From NCBI RefSeq assembly GCF_050016015.1, contig NZ_JBNHEQ010000220.1:8655-72654 (forward strand): a stretch of 64,000 nucleotides of DNA, written 5' to 3'. The stretch is from Trichodesmium sp002260545 (GTDB lineage Bacteria; Cyanobacteriota; Cyanobacteriia; Cyanobacteriales; Microcoleaceae). This document shows positions 18,565-27,970 of this stretch, one piece after another (positions within the stretch are counted from its first letter, which is position 1; every line of letters begins with the position of its first letter). The notes beneath the pieces are model-generated. The model searched no databases, was not told the DNA's origin, and was given only the letters and a program-made list of their open reading frames with translations. The position numbers and the translations under genes were made by a program.

Positions 18565-19436
18565 AATAATATCCTGCCCTAATATCATGTCTGGTAGCAT
18601 CAGTATTGTAAGGTAAGGGTCATTTCAGTTAGCCTCCTATGGTCAGAACTGCGTTTTTTCGTATAGGGAATGCTCCGCATTTCCTGACGGAATGCTCCGC
18701 AAACATGTCGGCGACAGCCGTTTAGCTAGTGCATGACTCCGTTAACCCTGCGCGACATGAAAAACGCGCGTTGTGCGTTAGCTAAACAGTTAGCCTCCTA
18801 TGGTCGGAACTGCGTTATCAGTTATCAGTGAACCTCAGACCTTAGTCGGAGGCTTGAAATACTGAGTTAAATATTTCTCTTGGTCGATTGGATATGGCTA
18901 GGTTTCCTGCTCTTGCAGAGCATTCCGTCAGGAAAGTTGTGCAAGAGCGAAACGACCGCTTTTTCATCCCCTTAAAAGGGGAGGCTTTAGACATCCTGGT
19001 TTTGGTAAGGAAGAAGGCTTTCATTACCTAGAATAGAAGGCTTAAAAGCCTGAAAAAAATTAAATTTCCTGTAGATATTCACCCTTGGGTTTACACAAAC
19101 AATACCAACGTACATGATATAACCTCCCTTAAAAAGTAGGATATATCTAGGAAAAATTCTAGTATTTCTATTTTATATCTCCTATTTTCTGGAGATATAA
19201 AATAGAGAAAAAAAGAATTAATTGATAATTTATGGATAATAATTTATTTGCTTTTTTATTTCTGGATAAGTTTATTAGTTATAAATAAAATATCAAGTCT
19301 TTCTCACCGAGGAAAAAGAAACCGGAGCTATTTCAGTTTCTCCTCTACTCTCTATTCCGTACTTAATTATAAGTGATTAGCAAGATTTGATATAATATCA
19401 ATTAACCAATCGCCATTCAAGTAGGTGGAATAAATT
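18565..19436. other. Intergenic region with short repeats
   Basis: Two copies of ttagcctcctatggtc followed by ggaactgcg flank a GC-rich block (18655-18790). In that block gtttagcta at 18720 is mirrored by ttagctaaac at 18781, and several gaatgctccgca units recur. A variant of the same block is at 2386-2412. Bases 18910-18975 contain tctgacggaatgc-type repeats. Bases 19140-19430 are AT-rich with nothing that I recognise. Confidence 0.5.
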
Positions 19437-19943
19437 ATGTGGATTTTCTTAGATATTGATGGAGTATTAGTACCAGAGAAAAAATTCGAGCAACCAGTCT
19501 TGCACAAAGACATGATCAAATTCGATCCAGTTTGTCTGAATGAATTTGAAAATGTTCTGCGTCGTTATCCGACTGCCAAAATAGTTATTTCTTCATCCTG
19601 GCGCGAAATGTATTCTCTAGAGAAAATTTCTAGTTTATTTTCACCAGATATTGCTGTGCGTGTTATTGGAGTAACTCCATGTTTACACCCAATAGTTATT
19701 GAAAAAAATCGGCATATTCGGCATCAAGGAGTTTTGGAATATCTCAGACAAAACAATGAGGAAAATCCACTGTGGGTAGCTATTGATGACATTCCTGACT
19801 TCTATGAACCAGGTAGTCCGGTTGTTGTTACTGATGCCTATCATGGTTTTAATCACAACTCTGCTAAAATACTCGATCGCTATCTTGCCTCATTTAGTGA
19901 GAAAATAATAGATGAAAATACTAAAACAGGGAGTAGGAAGTAG
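19437..19943 (+). CDS. HAD-type phosphatase domain protein
   Basis: The 168-residue protein starts with FLDIDGVLVP, the HAD catalytic motif with Asp5 and Asp7. ISSSWR (motif II, about residues 51-56) follows, then AIDDIPDFY (motif IV, about 120-128). This spacing is that of the small HAD domain found in RNA-repair and related proteins, often standing alone in cyanobacteria. The substrate is unknown. The last residues run into a gggagtagg repeat, so the C-terminus may have been extended by the repeat. Confidence 0.75.
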   Translation: MWIFLDIDGVLVPEKKFEQPVLHKDMIKFDPVCLNEFENVLRRYPTAKIVISSSWREMYSLEKISSLFSPDIAVRVIGVTPCLHPIVIEKNRHIRHQGVLEYLRQNNEENPLWVAIDDIPDFYEPGSPVVVTDAYHGFNHNSAKILDRYLASFSEKIIDENTKTGSRK

Positions 19944-20028
19944 GGAGTAGGGAGTAGGGGAAAATAATTGATGATTTTTGTGGGATAATTGATTTAATTT
20001 TTTATTTGGAGATGTCTAATAGTTAAGG

Positions 20029-21009
20029 ATGCAAACTAATCAAAAACTTACCTTTCCCAAAATGGGTTGTGGGACATGGGCATGGGGCAACCGTCTCCTC
20101 TGGGGATATGACCAAAGTATGGATAACGAGCTGCAAAATGTATTTAACCTCTGTGTTGCTAATGGCGTAACTTTATTTGATACGGGTGACTCCTACGGGA
20201 CTGGCAAATTAAACGGACGTAGTGAAATGTTGTTGGGGCAATTTTCTCAAGGATATAGGGGGGCAAACCAAGATAATATTTGCATTGCCACAAAACTTGC
20301 TGCTTATCCCTGGAGGTGGAGTCGCCAAGCAATGATTACAGCTTGTGGAGCATCTGCTCAACGTCTCGGTAAAAATGTTGATTTGGTACAGATGCACTGG
20401 TCTACTGCCAACTATCTTCCTTGGCAAGAATGGGGACTGTTAGATGGTTTAGCTGATTTGTATGAACAAGGAAAAGTGAAGGGAGTGGGGTTATCGAACT
20501 ACGGACCGAAACGACTGAAGCAAGTGCATAAAATATTTAGCGATCGCGGCGTTCCTATTACTACTTTACAGGTTCAATATTCTCTATTATCAACCTACCC
20601 AGTTACAGAATTAGGATTAAAAGAAGTTTGTGATGAATTGGGAATTAAATTAATTGCATATAGTCCTTTAGCATTAGGAATATTAACAGGAAAGTATTCT
20701 GAAAAAGGTTCTTTTCCTCAAGGTATTCGAGGTATTTTATTTAAACAGATATTACCAGGAGTTCGCCCATTATTATCATGTTTAGAAGCCATAGCAAAAT
20801 CCCGAAATAAAACTATGTCGCAAGTAGCAATTAATTGGTGTATTTGTAAAGGTACAATTCCGATTCCGGGAGCAAAAAATCAGGTACAGGCAGAACAGAA
20901 TATTGGTGCTTTAGGTTGGAAGTTAGATTCTGGTGAAGTTGCAGAATTAGATAAAGCTGCTGCTAGTACAGACAAGAAGATGGTGCAAAATATTTTTCAG
21001 ACTAAATAG
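20029..21009 (+). CDS. Aldo/keto reductase
   Basis: A 326-residue NADPH-dependent oxidoreductase of the (beta/alpha)8 barrel type. The catalytic set is visible: LFDTGDSYG (Asp and Tyr, about residues 54-62), ATKLAAYPW with the lysine, VQMHW with the histidine in place. KGVGLSNYGPKRL and IPIPGAKNQVQAEQNIGAL are the usual AKR signatures. It is close to the plant-type and cyanobacterial pyridoxal-reductase-like group. The gene is alone; the next gene downstream is a pseudogene. Confidence 0.88.
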   Translation: MQTNQKLTFPKMGCGTWAWGNRLLWGYDQSMDNELQNVFNLCVANGVTLFDTGDSYGTGKLNGRSEMLLGQFSQGYRGANQDNICIATKLAAYPWRWSRQAMITACGASAQRLGKNVDLVQMHWSTANYLPWQEWGLLDGLADLYEQGKVKGVGLSNYGPKRLKQVHKIFSDRGVPITTLQVQYSLLSTYPVTELGLKEVCDELGIKLIAYSPLALGILTGKYSEKGSFPQGIRGILFKQILPGVRPLLSCLEAIAKSRNKTMSQVAINWCICKGTIPIPGAKNQVQAEQNIGALGWKLDSGEVAELDKAAASTDKKMVQNIFQTK

Positions 21010-21228
21010 TTTTTTTCAACAAAAAAATGAATCAAGATCGATTTATTTGCGAGTCGTTATATTCTTTTGCATTAATGATAATGCAATATTTCTATAATTT
21101 ACAGAGTTATAAATAAGTTCTATAAATAGCTATTGACATTATCTAAATTCAAAGGTATGTTCAATTTAGTCTAGCTTTACTAGGCTAAATTTTTGGCATC
21201 ATTGTAATCACGAATACTATTCAATAAA

Positions 21229-21897
21229 ATGAATCCACCAATCGAACTTTTTACCTTTCAAGGCAGTCTTTTTGGTTGGCGAGTACAGCTTGCTTTAGCA
21301 ATTAATAATTTTGATTATGTTTGTAATTATTTAGACCCAGTAAAAGGAGAACATAAAGCTCTTGATTATGTAGCTTTAAATCCTCGTGGAAAAGTTCCAT
21401 TACTCAAACATGGAGAATTTTTTGTCCGTGAATCTATAGCGATTTTAGTATATTTAGATTCTCTATATCCTGAGTGGCAACTTTTTGGCAATACTAGCCA
21501 ATAAAAAGCAAAAATTTACCAACAGGTATGTGAAATTGATAATATAATTGTACTTCCTTTATTCCAGCTAATCCCACCAATTTTCTTTGGAGGTATAGCA
21601 GGAAAAGAGGAAGAAATTCTTGAAAATTTCCAAAAATTAAAAGTTGAATTTACCATGCTTAATGATAATATTTCAGCCGATGAAAATTGGTGAGCAGGGG
21701 ATAAATTATCAGCAGCAGATATTGCCATTTATCCTGTTGTTAGATTTGTGGAAAAGTTAGCAGCTCAGGAAGATGTCAGTAAGTTAAATCTTGACATATT
21801 ACCGATACAGGAAAAATATCCAAAATTAGGAAATTTAGTGCAAAAAATTGATGAAATGCCTAATGTAGAAAGTCTCTATCCTCCTGACTGGCGTTAA
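21229..21897 (+). pseudogene. Glutathione S-transferase gene with two in-frame stops
   Basis: The frame 21229-21897 encodes an N-terminal thioredoxin-like domain (FTFQGSLFGWRVQLALAI, LNPRGKVPLLKHGEF, RESIAILVYLDSLYPEW) and an all-helical C-terminal domain ending YPPDWR. A TAA at 21502-21504 cuts it in the inter-domain linker. A second stop, TGA at 21691-21693, comes just after DENW and before AGDKLSAADIAIYP, the normal N-capping motif of GSTs. The frame is otherwise unbroken over about 220 codons, so decay is recent. The first 91 residues could still be made as a truncated protein. Confidence 0.82.
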
Positions 21898-22135
21898 AAA
21901 AACCGTAGGGGCGAATGGCATTCGCCCTTATGACATTCGCTCTATGGCATTCGCCTTTGTAGGTACGTTGCATGCAACGTCCCTACTGGGTTATCCTTTT
22001 TTATGTTAGTAACCTGAAAACTGCTGTATGATATAGCAGTTAAAGTAAAGATTAACACATTGATTAATCCTCAAACTCTCTCAGATATTACTTTTGAATT
22101 TTGACTTTTGACTTTTGATTTGCGCATAGCGCTAT
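21898..22135. repeat. REP-like palindromes between GST and lysS fragment
   Basis: Successive gcgaatggcattcgc units (21908-21957) are followed by the palindrome gtacgttgcatgcaacgt. Similar motifs are known as short interspersed repeats in cyanobacteria. No gene is visible. Confidence 0.6.
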
Positions 22136-22401
22136 AATTAATCCTTCAAAGTCGATCGCATAGTCGGGAACATAATTACATCTCGAATGCTTTGAGTATT
22201 TGTCAGCAACATCACCACACGGTCAACCCCAATACCCATTCCACCACAGTTAGGCATCCCCAGTGACAACGCCTGAATAAAGTCTTCATCTATTGGGTGT
22301 GCTTCATCATCTCCCGCTTCTCTTTGGGCGATCTGTTCCTCAAAACGTTTGCGTTGGTCTTGGGGATCGTTTAACTCGGAGAAACCATTAGAATATTCGG
22401 T
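22136..22401 (-). pseudogene. Second copy of the 3' end of lysS (outer copy)
   Basis: These 266 bases match the last 88 codons of the complete lysS (28627-28892) at about 94 percent, with 17 differences counted by eye. Almost all are synonymous; a single residue changes (HPIDED here, HPMDED in the gene). Homology stops sharply at both ends. The reading frame still runs to 22443 with an alien 12-residue beginning. No aminoacyl-tRNA synthetase could be made from it. It is in the same orientation as lysS, and a tyrosine recombinase fragment adjoins it, which makes it a likely attachment-site copy. Confidence 0.85.
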
Positions 22402-22449
22402 ATGGTCATTAATCTTAATTGTATGTTGACATTGAGAGAACATTTAAAG

Positions 22450-23260
22450 TTACTTTTTAAGTAGTGAATCTTCTAGTAATTGAAAGGCTTTTTGAGCAGC
22501 AATTTCAGCTTTTTTTTTAGGTAACTTTTTGATAAGGTAATGTGGTAGTAATGCTTTTGTGCCCTATTAAAGCTTTCAGTTCTTGAATTATGATTAAACC
22601 AACTCTTTCGGTGGCAAAAGTATGTCGTAGGTCATGGAGTCTCACTCCTTCAAGTAAGGGATGATTTTGAGTTAATTTTTTCCAATCTTTATTGACTGTA
22701 CGATAGCTGACATGAGTTATTTATTTTGAAAATGGTTTTGGAGCTTTCAACAATGCTGGATGTGGCTGATGTAGGTAATATTGAAGATATTTTTCGCGGG
22801 ACAATTGCTGCATCTTTATTGTCATAGCACCATCGTTGAAAGTTACCTTTTCCTCTGACTACAAATTTGTAGTTTATTGGGTTAATTCTGTAGTTTATTT
22901 TTGTCTATTTTTTCTAATAGTTCGTCTATTATTGATTGTTTTGAATGGATAAGCTTGACGATTTTGTAGAGATGGTAGTTAATTATGATTACTTTGTATA
23001 GTAAATAAAGTTGGTTGTGAGTAAAATAATGAATAACTTGCTCAGCATTATGTTCACCCTTATTTCCCTCTGGTTTTCCCTTGGGGAATTGTCCAATAGG
23101 ATTGGTTTTTATGTAGTTGGAATTTACTGCCAAGTTTAGTCAGGCATTAATGACAGTTTGATGATGGTTATGAGTGGTGTATGAGAGATGATTTATGAGG
23201 TAGTCATGCAGGGTCTGACCATCCAATAATTCTCTTGGCAAATAACCAGATTTTTTGAGA
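22450..23260 (-). pseudogene. Decayed tyrosine recombinase (phage-type integrase)
   Basis: On the minus strand, 22717 to 22450 encodes the C-terminal catalytic part: LHDLRHTFAT (box II with R-H) and LIGHKSITTT followed by PY (expected RY), with the nucleophile tyrosine next. A frameshift in the poly-A run near 22520 breaks the last helix, which is recovered in another frame and ends in KK-stop at 22450. Upstream (22882-23260) the frame AVNSNYIKTNPIGQFPKGKP resembles the core-binding domain and its interdomain region. Several stops are present. It sits 50 bases from the lysS fragment. Confidence 0.72.
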
Positions 23261-23418
23261 AGGGGGAGTAGAATTTTTTCATCGGAACAAAGGGTATTTC
23301 CAGTCCCTAACGTGGTAAAAATTGGGTTGCTGTTGTGGCTAATGTGGCGGACAATTAGATCAAAAAAAAACTTTATACAGGACTCCCCAAATTTGGTCTA
23401 TTTGCATGCAAATACATC

Positions 23419-23431
23419 TGCCAAATTGGCA
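23419..23431. promoter_or_regulatory. Palindrome tgccaaattggca upstream of peptide gene A
   Basis: A perfect 13-base dyad lies within a conserved block (aaatacatctgccaaattgg onward) shared with peptide gene B (25382-25394). Conservation of the block upstream of both genes suggests an operator or promoter element. Confidence 0.5.
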
Positions 23432-23505
23432 ACCACTCCCGAATTATTTTGCTTATATTAAAGATGTCAAACAAAACAAAGTTGTTTGAAGCTTTCAAAA
23501 ACAAA

Positions 23506-24177
23506 GTGCGATTCGTTTGGCCTAAGTAAACCCTAGTTTACGTTCCGCCAGCCCTGTAAAAGGGTAACTCTGATACTGATGGAGGTTAAATTCCTTCCCA
23601 CACCGATGCCGTGTGACTCTAATCTCCCAGAATTCAGAATTAGCAACTCTTGGTTTCAGTGCATGGGTATAAAGGGAAATAAGGGTAATGTCATCCCAAT
23701 CCTTTGCACGGGTAGTTAGCCAAGTTTATCGTACAGAGAATCTAGTATTATGGGTCGTGATGAGAAACAGGATAAAAGCGTTGATACTCCTGAAGCAAAA
23801 GGTATACATCACATAATTTGAACCAATCATTTGTTGTTCGTTTCGTATCTAATTAGAGGTGGGCTTAGACTAGGGGCCTAAAGCTAACGTCAAATGAGAT
23901 CAGGGAACGAAGTAACCCCTTTTCGACTCTCAATGATGAGTAGGGAAAGCGTAAACCTTTGTTGATTACGGATAACGATTCCTCAAGAGGCAAGCCTCGA
24001 TTCAACAATTAATAATTAATTATTACCTCTCCTTGAAAACGAATAGGATTGACTAAAAGGGAATTTTTTTCTTCCAAACGCAAATCCTTTGTTATTAGGA
24101 GCCGTGTGAGCTGGAAACTCTCATGTACGGCACGTGAAGCAGAGGTGAGGGATAGGGAAATCCCTATCGACTCTAAC
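23506..24177 (+). ncRNA. ORF-less group II intron
   Basis: The 5' end is the consensus GTGCG (23506-23510) followed by the typical domain I opening. The 34-base domain V, gagccgtgtgagctgg with the paired ctctcatgtacggcac (24099-24133), carries the AGC catalytic triad and a GAAA-type loop. The next hairpin, gaggtgagggatagg paired to ccctatcgactc, is domain VI, with a candidate branch A at 24170, 8 bases before the proposed 3' end (..TCTAAC, 24177). No reverse transcriptase is encoded in the short domain IV, so mobility would need a protein made elsewhere. It lies in the leader of the short peptide gene A. The 3' boundary is accurate to a few bases. Confidence 0.87.
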
Positions 24178-24192
24178 TTAAGAACACACACA

Positions 24193-24483
24193 ATAATTAT
24201 TTTACAATTAAACTACTTAGAAACTGCCAACGAAGAAGTACTTGGTGGCGGTGGTGTTAAATTCGACAGCTACTTCAAAAAGAATGTGTATGTCACAGAA
24301 TACTTTAACACTGTAGTCAAAAACGACATATATTCCAAAGTTTACCTGACTGGCAACGCTGCTGAAGGTCAAGCGATAGCTGATGCTTATGGCAAAAATA
24401 CTAAGACGATCACCGACACTGGTGCTCAAGCTACTGACTACAGTTCTGAGTCCTTCAGCAAATCAATTGCTGCTGTTTACTAA
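24193..24483 (+). CDS. Short GG-leader-type peptide, copy A (start codon changed to ATA)
   Basis: Over 96 codons this copy matches copies B and C except for a few residues (LQLNYLE, GGGGVKF, YLTGNAAEG, tail AAVY). The position of their ATG is ATA here (24193-24195), and no in-frame ATG lies between the intron end and the coding region. A frame extends back to 24049, but that part is intron. The body has a LETANEEVLGGGG leader motif and a polar, K/D/T/S-rich mature part. Either a rare ATA start is used after splicing, or this copy is now silent. Family function is unknown; see copies B and C. Confidence 0.55.
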   Translation: MIILQLNYLETANEEVLGGGGVKFDSYFKKNVYVTEYFNTVVKNDIYSKVYLTGNAAEGQAIADAYGKNTKTITDTGAQATDYSSESFSKSIAAVY

Positions 24484-24520
24484 TTCCATCATTTATCCAA
24501 GATTTGGGAAATAAGTTATT

Positions 24521-24568
24521 TGTCAAGTTTTCCCCTGCTCCTCTCCATGAGGAGCAGAAAACTTGGCA
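24521..24568 (+). other. Conserved stem-loop after copy A
   Basis: The sequence caagttttcccctgctcctc pairs with gaggagcagaaaacttg. A stem-loop with the same aagttttc/gaaaactt arms follows copies B and C. There is no T tract, so it may act as an RNA-stability or attenuation hairpin, not a simple terminator. A second hairpin, cgctgaaaact...agttttcagcg, follows at 24597-24624. Confidence 0.6.
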
Positions 24569-24624
24569 ACAAGCTGAACATGAATGGGCTCAAAGTCGCT
24601 GAAAACTGGAAAAAGTTTTCAGCG

Positions 24625-25381
24625 CTCAAATTGCACCTGTGATGTATAGCCAAAGGTTGATTATTGCTCTTCGGTGGTTTGAGCCTTTCAATATGTCCTA
24701 ACCTTTGTGGCTACCCCTATCAAGAAAAGTTGCTCTTAGTTAACAATTTTGAGCCACACCAGAGCAGATATTAATTCGTATTTCCCTAGGTAATACCCTG
24801 ATTGATCACAAACAGAGCGATCGCTAAATACGGAAGTCTTGTCCGAGCTGAGTTTTCGAGGTAGAAATGCCTAGTCCCGAAAACAACAGTGTGTTAATCT
24901 GTCACGACTCAAAATTCTCATTAATTAGAGCTTTGTCAAAATTATCAATCAATCACATTTTGAGACGAGAAAAATAATTATTTTTCTCACAAAAATTCAA
25001 GTAAATAAAATCATAAAATCGGCGATATTATTGTCATAATAAAACCTGAAAAATGACTAATTATATCTAATTTAATGAATTCAGTTTATGCAAAAAATTA
25101 AGCCTTGATTGAGTTAAAGGAAAATAAATAATTGCTCAACTGAAAACTCGTCATGGAGTCATCAAAGAAAAATCGTGACAAAAGTTTTTTATGGTAATTA
25201 ATGGTTAATATGCGTCATATTTAAACCTTTTTACCAGACTCAAAACTTACGGTTTCTTTACTTTTAAGTTTGTGTTTTATCCTGTTAATACTATCATAGC
25301 TGCTTAATTCTCTTGAAGAATTAAGCAGCTTTTTATGGCAAAAAAACTAGAAAAAATTAGTCTATTTTTTTTCAATACATC
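24625..25381. other. Intergenic stretch between peptide copies A and B
   Basis: About 750 bases without a gene. The first 120 bases repeat the sequence found after copy C (gattattgctctt...gtggtttgagcctttcaat), which shows that A, B and C arose by duplication of a longer unit. The rest is AT-rich. Confidence 0.6.
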
Positions 25382-25394
25382 TGCCAAATTGGCA
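25382..25394. promoter_or_regulatory. Palindrome tgccaaattggca upstream of peptide gene B
   Basis: This is the same perfect dyad as at 23419-23431, here 81 bases before the ATG of copy B. Copy C lacks the block, since its upstream sequence starts at the junction of the 447-base tandem duplication. B and C may therefore share one promoter. Confidence 0.5.
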
Positions 25395-25474
25395 ACCAAT
25401 CCCGAATTATTTTGCTTGTATTAAAAATGTCAAAAAAAAACAAAACTGTTTGAGAAAAAATAAGGCAACACACA

Positions 25475-25765
25475 ATGATTATTTCTGAATTAAACTACTT
25501 GGAAACTGCCAACGAAGAAGTACTTGGTGGCGGTGGGATTAAATTCGACAGCTACTTCAAAAAGAATGTATATGTCACAGAATACTTTAACACTGTAGTC
25601 AAAAACGACATATATTCCAAAGTTGACGTTACTGGCAACGCGGCTGAAGCTCAAGCGATAGCTGATGCTTATGGCAAAAATACTAAGACGATCACCGACA
25701 CTGGTGCTCAAGCTACTGACTACAGTTCTGAGTCCTTCAGCAAATCAATTGCTGCTGTTGGCTAA
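25475..25765 (+). CDS. Short GG-leader-type peptide, copy B
   Basis: A 96-residue protein opening with MIISELNYLETANEEVLGGGG, the kind of leader with a LE..GG stretch seen in several cyanobacterial short-peptide families processed by C39 peptidase/ABC exporters. The part after GGGG (75 residues) is polar and contains GNAAEAQAIADAYGKNTKTI and the tail SESFSKSIAAVG. It has no cysteines, so lanthionine or disulphide modification is unlikely. A good start context is present (aaggcaacacacaATG). It is identical to copy C. A bacteriocin-like or secreted adhesion role is possible but unproven; no exporter gene is seen nearby. Confidence 0.72.
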   Translation: MIISELNYLETANEEVLGGGGIKFDSYFKKNVYVTEYFNTVVKNDIYSKVDVTGNAAEAQAIADAYGKNTKTITDTGAQATDYSSESFSKSIAAVG

Positions 25766-25800
25766 TTCCCATTTGATTGATCCCTGATTAGGATTCTCAA

Positions 25801-25867
25801 TGGCTTTGTCAAGTTTTCCCCTGCTTAATTAAATCCATCAGGAGCTGAAAACTTGGCAACAAAGCCG
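25801..25867 (+). other. Long stem-loop after copy B
   Basis: The sequence tggctttgtcaagttttccc pairs with ggaaaact-type bases and then acttggcaacaaagccg, a stem of about 18 bp interrupted by a short bulge. It is absolutely conserved after copy C (26248-26314). There is no T tract, so its role is probably transcript processing or stability. Confidence 0.6.
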
Positions 25868-25921
25868 AACATGAATGTCAAACAAAACAAAACTGTTTGA
25901 GAAAAAATAAGGCAACACACA

Positions 25922-26212
25922 ATGATTATTTCTGAATTAAACTACTTGGAAACTGCCAACGAAGAAGTACTTGGTGGCGGTGGGATTAAATTCGACAGCT
26001 ACTTCAAAAAGAATGTATATGTCACAGAATACTTTAACACTGTAGTCAAAAACGACATATATTCCAAAGTTGACGTTACTGGCAACGCGGCTGAAGCTCA
26101 AGCGATAGCTGATGCTTATGGCAAAAATACTAAGACGATCACCGACACTGGTGCTCAAGCTACTGACTACAGTTCTGAGTCCTTCAGCAAATCAATTGCT
26201 GCTGTTGGCTAA
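25922..26212 (+). CDS. Short GG-leader-type peptide, copy C
   Basis: The protein is identical to copy B, and the DNA is identical or nearly so: the unit from gtcaaa..aacaaaactgtttg through the stem-loop is repeated with a period of 447 bases. This is a recent tandem duplication. It is the last member of the array; the usual polar sequence with two stem-loops follows (26248-26314 and 26335-26362). Features of the protein are as for copy B. Confidence 0.72.
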   Translation: MIISELNYLETANEEVLGGGGIKFDSYFKKNVYVTEYFNTVVKNDIYSKVDVTGNAAEAQAIADAYGKNTKTITDTGAQATDYSSESFSKSIAAVG

Positions 26213-26247
26213 TTCCCATTTGATTGATCCCTGATTAGGATTCTCAA

Positions 26248-26314
26248 TGGCTTTGTCAAGTTTTCCCCTGCTTAATTAAATCCATCAGGAGCTGAAAACT
26301 TGGCAACAAAGCCG
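26248..26314 (+). other. Long stem-loop after copy C
   Basis: It is identical to the structure at 25801-25867 and is followed by a second hairpin (26335-26362, cgctgaaagct...agttttcagcg). Confidence 0.6.
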
Positions 26315-26362
26315 AAAATGAATGTGATCAGAGTCGCTGAAAGCTGGAAAAAGTTTTCAGCG

Positions 26363-26794
26363 CTCAAATTAATTCTGATGTATAGCTAAAGGCAGAAGAT
26401 TGATTATTGCTATTGGGTGGTTTGAGCCTTTCAATATGTCCTAACCTTTGTGGCTACCGCTATCAAGAAAAAACGTAATATTATCAGGGTTTCAAGTTTT
26501 TTGGCTCGGCACTGAAACTATTATTATTTTGTTTTTTAATTCGGGAGCATCCCACTTTTTGGCAGGTCATTGCCAACGTAACGTTCATCGAAAATGTTCC
26601 CGAAGGTAGTGGAGTGAAGCAATCGCAAAATCTCTCACCAAGAAGAAAATAATGGGATGGCTTCGTCGTTTTTCCACCTTGCGGGAAGCAAGCTACGCAA
26701 TGACAGTTATTCTTTATGTTGAAAAATAAAAACAGGGATGCACCCCTTAAGTAGAATCTAAGAAATATAATTTTAGGAGATAAATATAAATATC
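26363..26794. other. Intergenic stretch before the RTX gene
   Basis: No gene is seen. The block 26530-26680 contains inverted pieces (cgggagcatcccac, ggtcattgccaacg) of the type found in interspersed cyanobacterial repeats. A gaggaga-like ribosome site (aggagataaat) precedes the next gene. Confidence 0.5.
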
Positions 26795-27907
26795 ATGGCT
26801 ACAATAGAAGGAACTGATGGAAACGACTTCTTGCTCATCCCTAGAGGTAATTCAGAAGATAATTTAGTTCTCGCTTATGGAGGAGACGATAATATCATCG
26901 CTCGTGGCGGAAACGATACCTTAGTTGGTTTTGCCGGCACTGACTTCATCAAAGGGGACGCCGGGGATGACGAGATATATGGAGATGGGGACGGAGTTTC
27001 CAATGGTAACGACCAACTCTTGGGCAATGCTGGCAGTGACACCATCTACGGGGGTGATGGTGATGATCAAATCATAGGAGATGGTTCTCGTGACAATGGT
27101 AATGACGAGCTCTTCGGTGAGGGCGGTAATGATTTTCTCACCGGGGGCAATGGCTCGGATACACTGGATGGCGGGGACGGCAATGACACCCAAATCGGCG
27201 GCAGAGGCGATGACATTCTCGATGGGGGCGAAGGCGACGACCAGCTATTAGATAACGAGGGTGATGACCTACACTTCGGGAGGGGTGGCAATGACTCCCT
27301 TTTTGGGAGCGATGGCAATGATATCCTGCTCGGTGGCAGTGGCAATGACGATATTGAGGGTGGTGCAGACAATGACCAACTCTTCGGTGAAGGAGACAAT
27401 GACAATATCCGAGGAGGCAGCGGTGACGATCGTATTTGGGGTGGCAGCAACAATAGTTCTCCTAGCGGTGATGACAACCTTGATGGTGAAAAAGGCAATG
27501 ACTTTCTCTTCGGTGAAGATGGCAATGACAATCTCAACGGGGGTGACGGCTTTGACACTGTCGACGGTGAAGATGGCAATGACATTCTCATGGGAGGTAC
27601 TGGCGGTGTAGGAGTTGTTGAAGTTGATATTTTAGTCGGCGGTGATGGTGAAGATACCTTTGTGCTTGGGGACGAGAGTAGTGTTTTCTATAGCGGTAAT
27701 GCTGATAGTGACATTGCAGTCATTCAGGATTTTCAGGTAAATGTAGATATCATCCGACTCAATGCAGATGATTTAGGGGGTTATGGTTTTGGCAATGATG
27801 CTGGTAACAATGGCTTGCTTTTGTTTAATGACGATATAATTGCGACTTTCGTAGGGGTTGATATTGGCTCTATTTTAGACGCTCCCTCTTTTGAATTCGT
27901 TTCCTAA
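26795..27907 (+). CDS. RTX (haemolysin-type calcium-binding repeat) protein
   Basis: The 370-residue protein is mostly nonapeptide repeats of the GGxGxDxLx type, from about residue 28 to 300 (GGDDNIIARGGNDTL, GGSGNDDIEGG and so on). These bind calcium outside the cell to form a beta-roll. The C-terminal part (DILVGGDGEDTFVLGDES, then IAVIQDFQVNVDIIRLNADDL) matches the domain that ends many cyanobacterial RTX proteins and carries the type I secretion signal. There is no enzymatic domain, so it is likely a surface or matrix protein. Codon use is GC-richer than the neighbours, but that comes from the Gly/Asp content. No transporter is adjacent. Confidence 0.85.
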   Translation: MATIEGTDGNDFLLIPRGNSEDNLVLAYGGDDNIIARGGNDTLVGFAGTDFIKGDAGDDEIYGDGDGVSNGNDQLLGNAGSDTIYGGDGDDQIIGDGSRDNGNDELFGEGGNDFLTGGNGSDTLDGGDGNDTQIGGRGDDILDGGEGDDQLLDNEGDDLHFGRGGNDSLFGSDGNDILLGGSGNDDIEGGADNDQLFGEGDNDNIRGGSGDDRIWGGSNNSSPSGDDNLDGEKGNDFLFGEDGNDNLNGGDGFDTVDGEDGNDILMGGTGGVGVVEVDILVGGDGEDTFVLGDESSVFYSGNADSDIAVIQDFQVNVDIIRLNADDLGGYGFGNDAGNNGLLLFNDDIIATFVGVDIGSILDAPSFEFVS

Positions 27908-27970
27908 GGGCTAGTAACTGTTGGCTATAATCTGGTATAATCTATGTGCTTATCTCCAATTATCTGTTTT

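Noticed and set aside
24049..24192. N-terminal extension of peptide copy A back to 24049
   Set aside because: These 48 codons are the group II intron domains IV-VI; the family start is at 24193.
27067..27591. 174-residue minus frame in the first RTX gene
   Set aside because: Same cause: proline/serine-rich reverse frame of RTX repeats.
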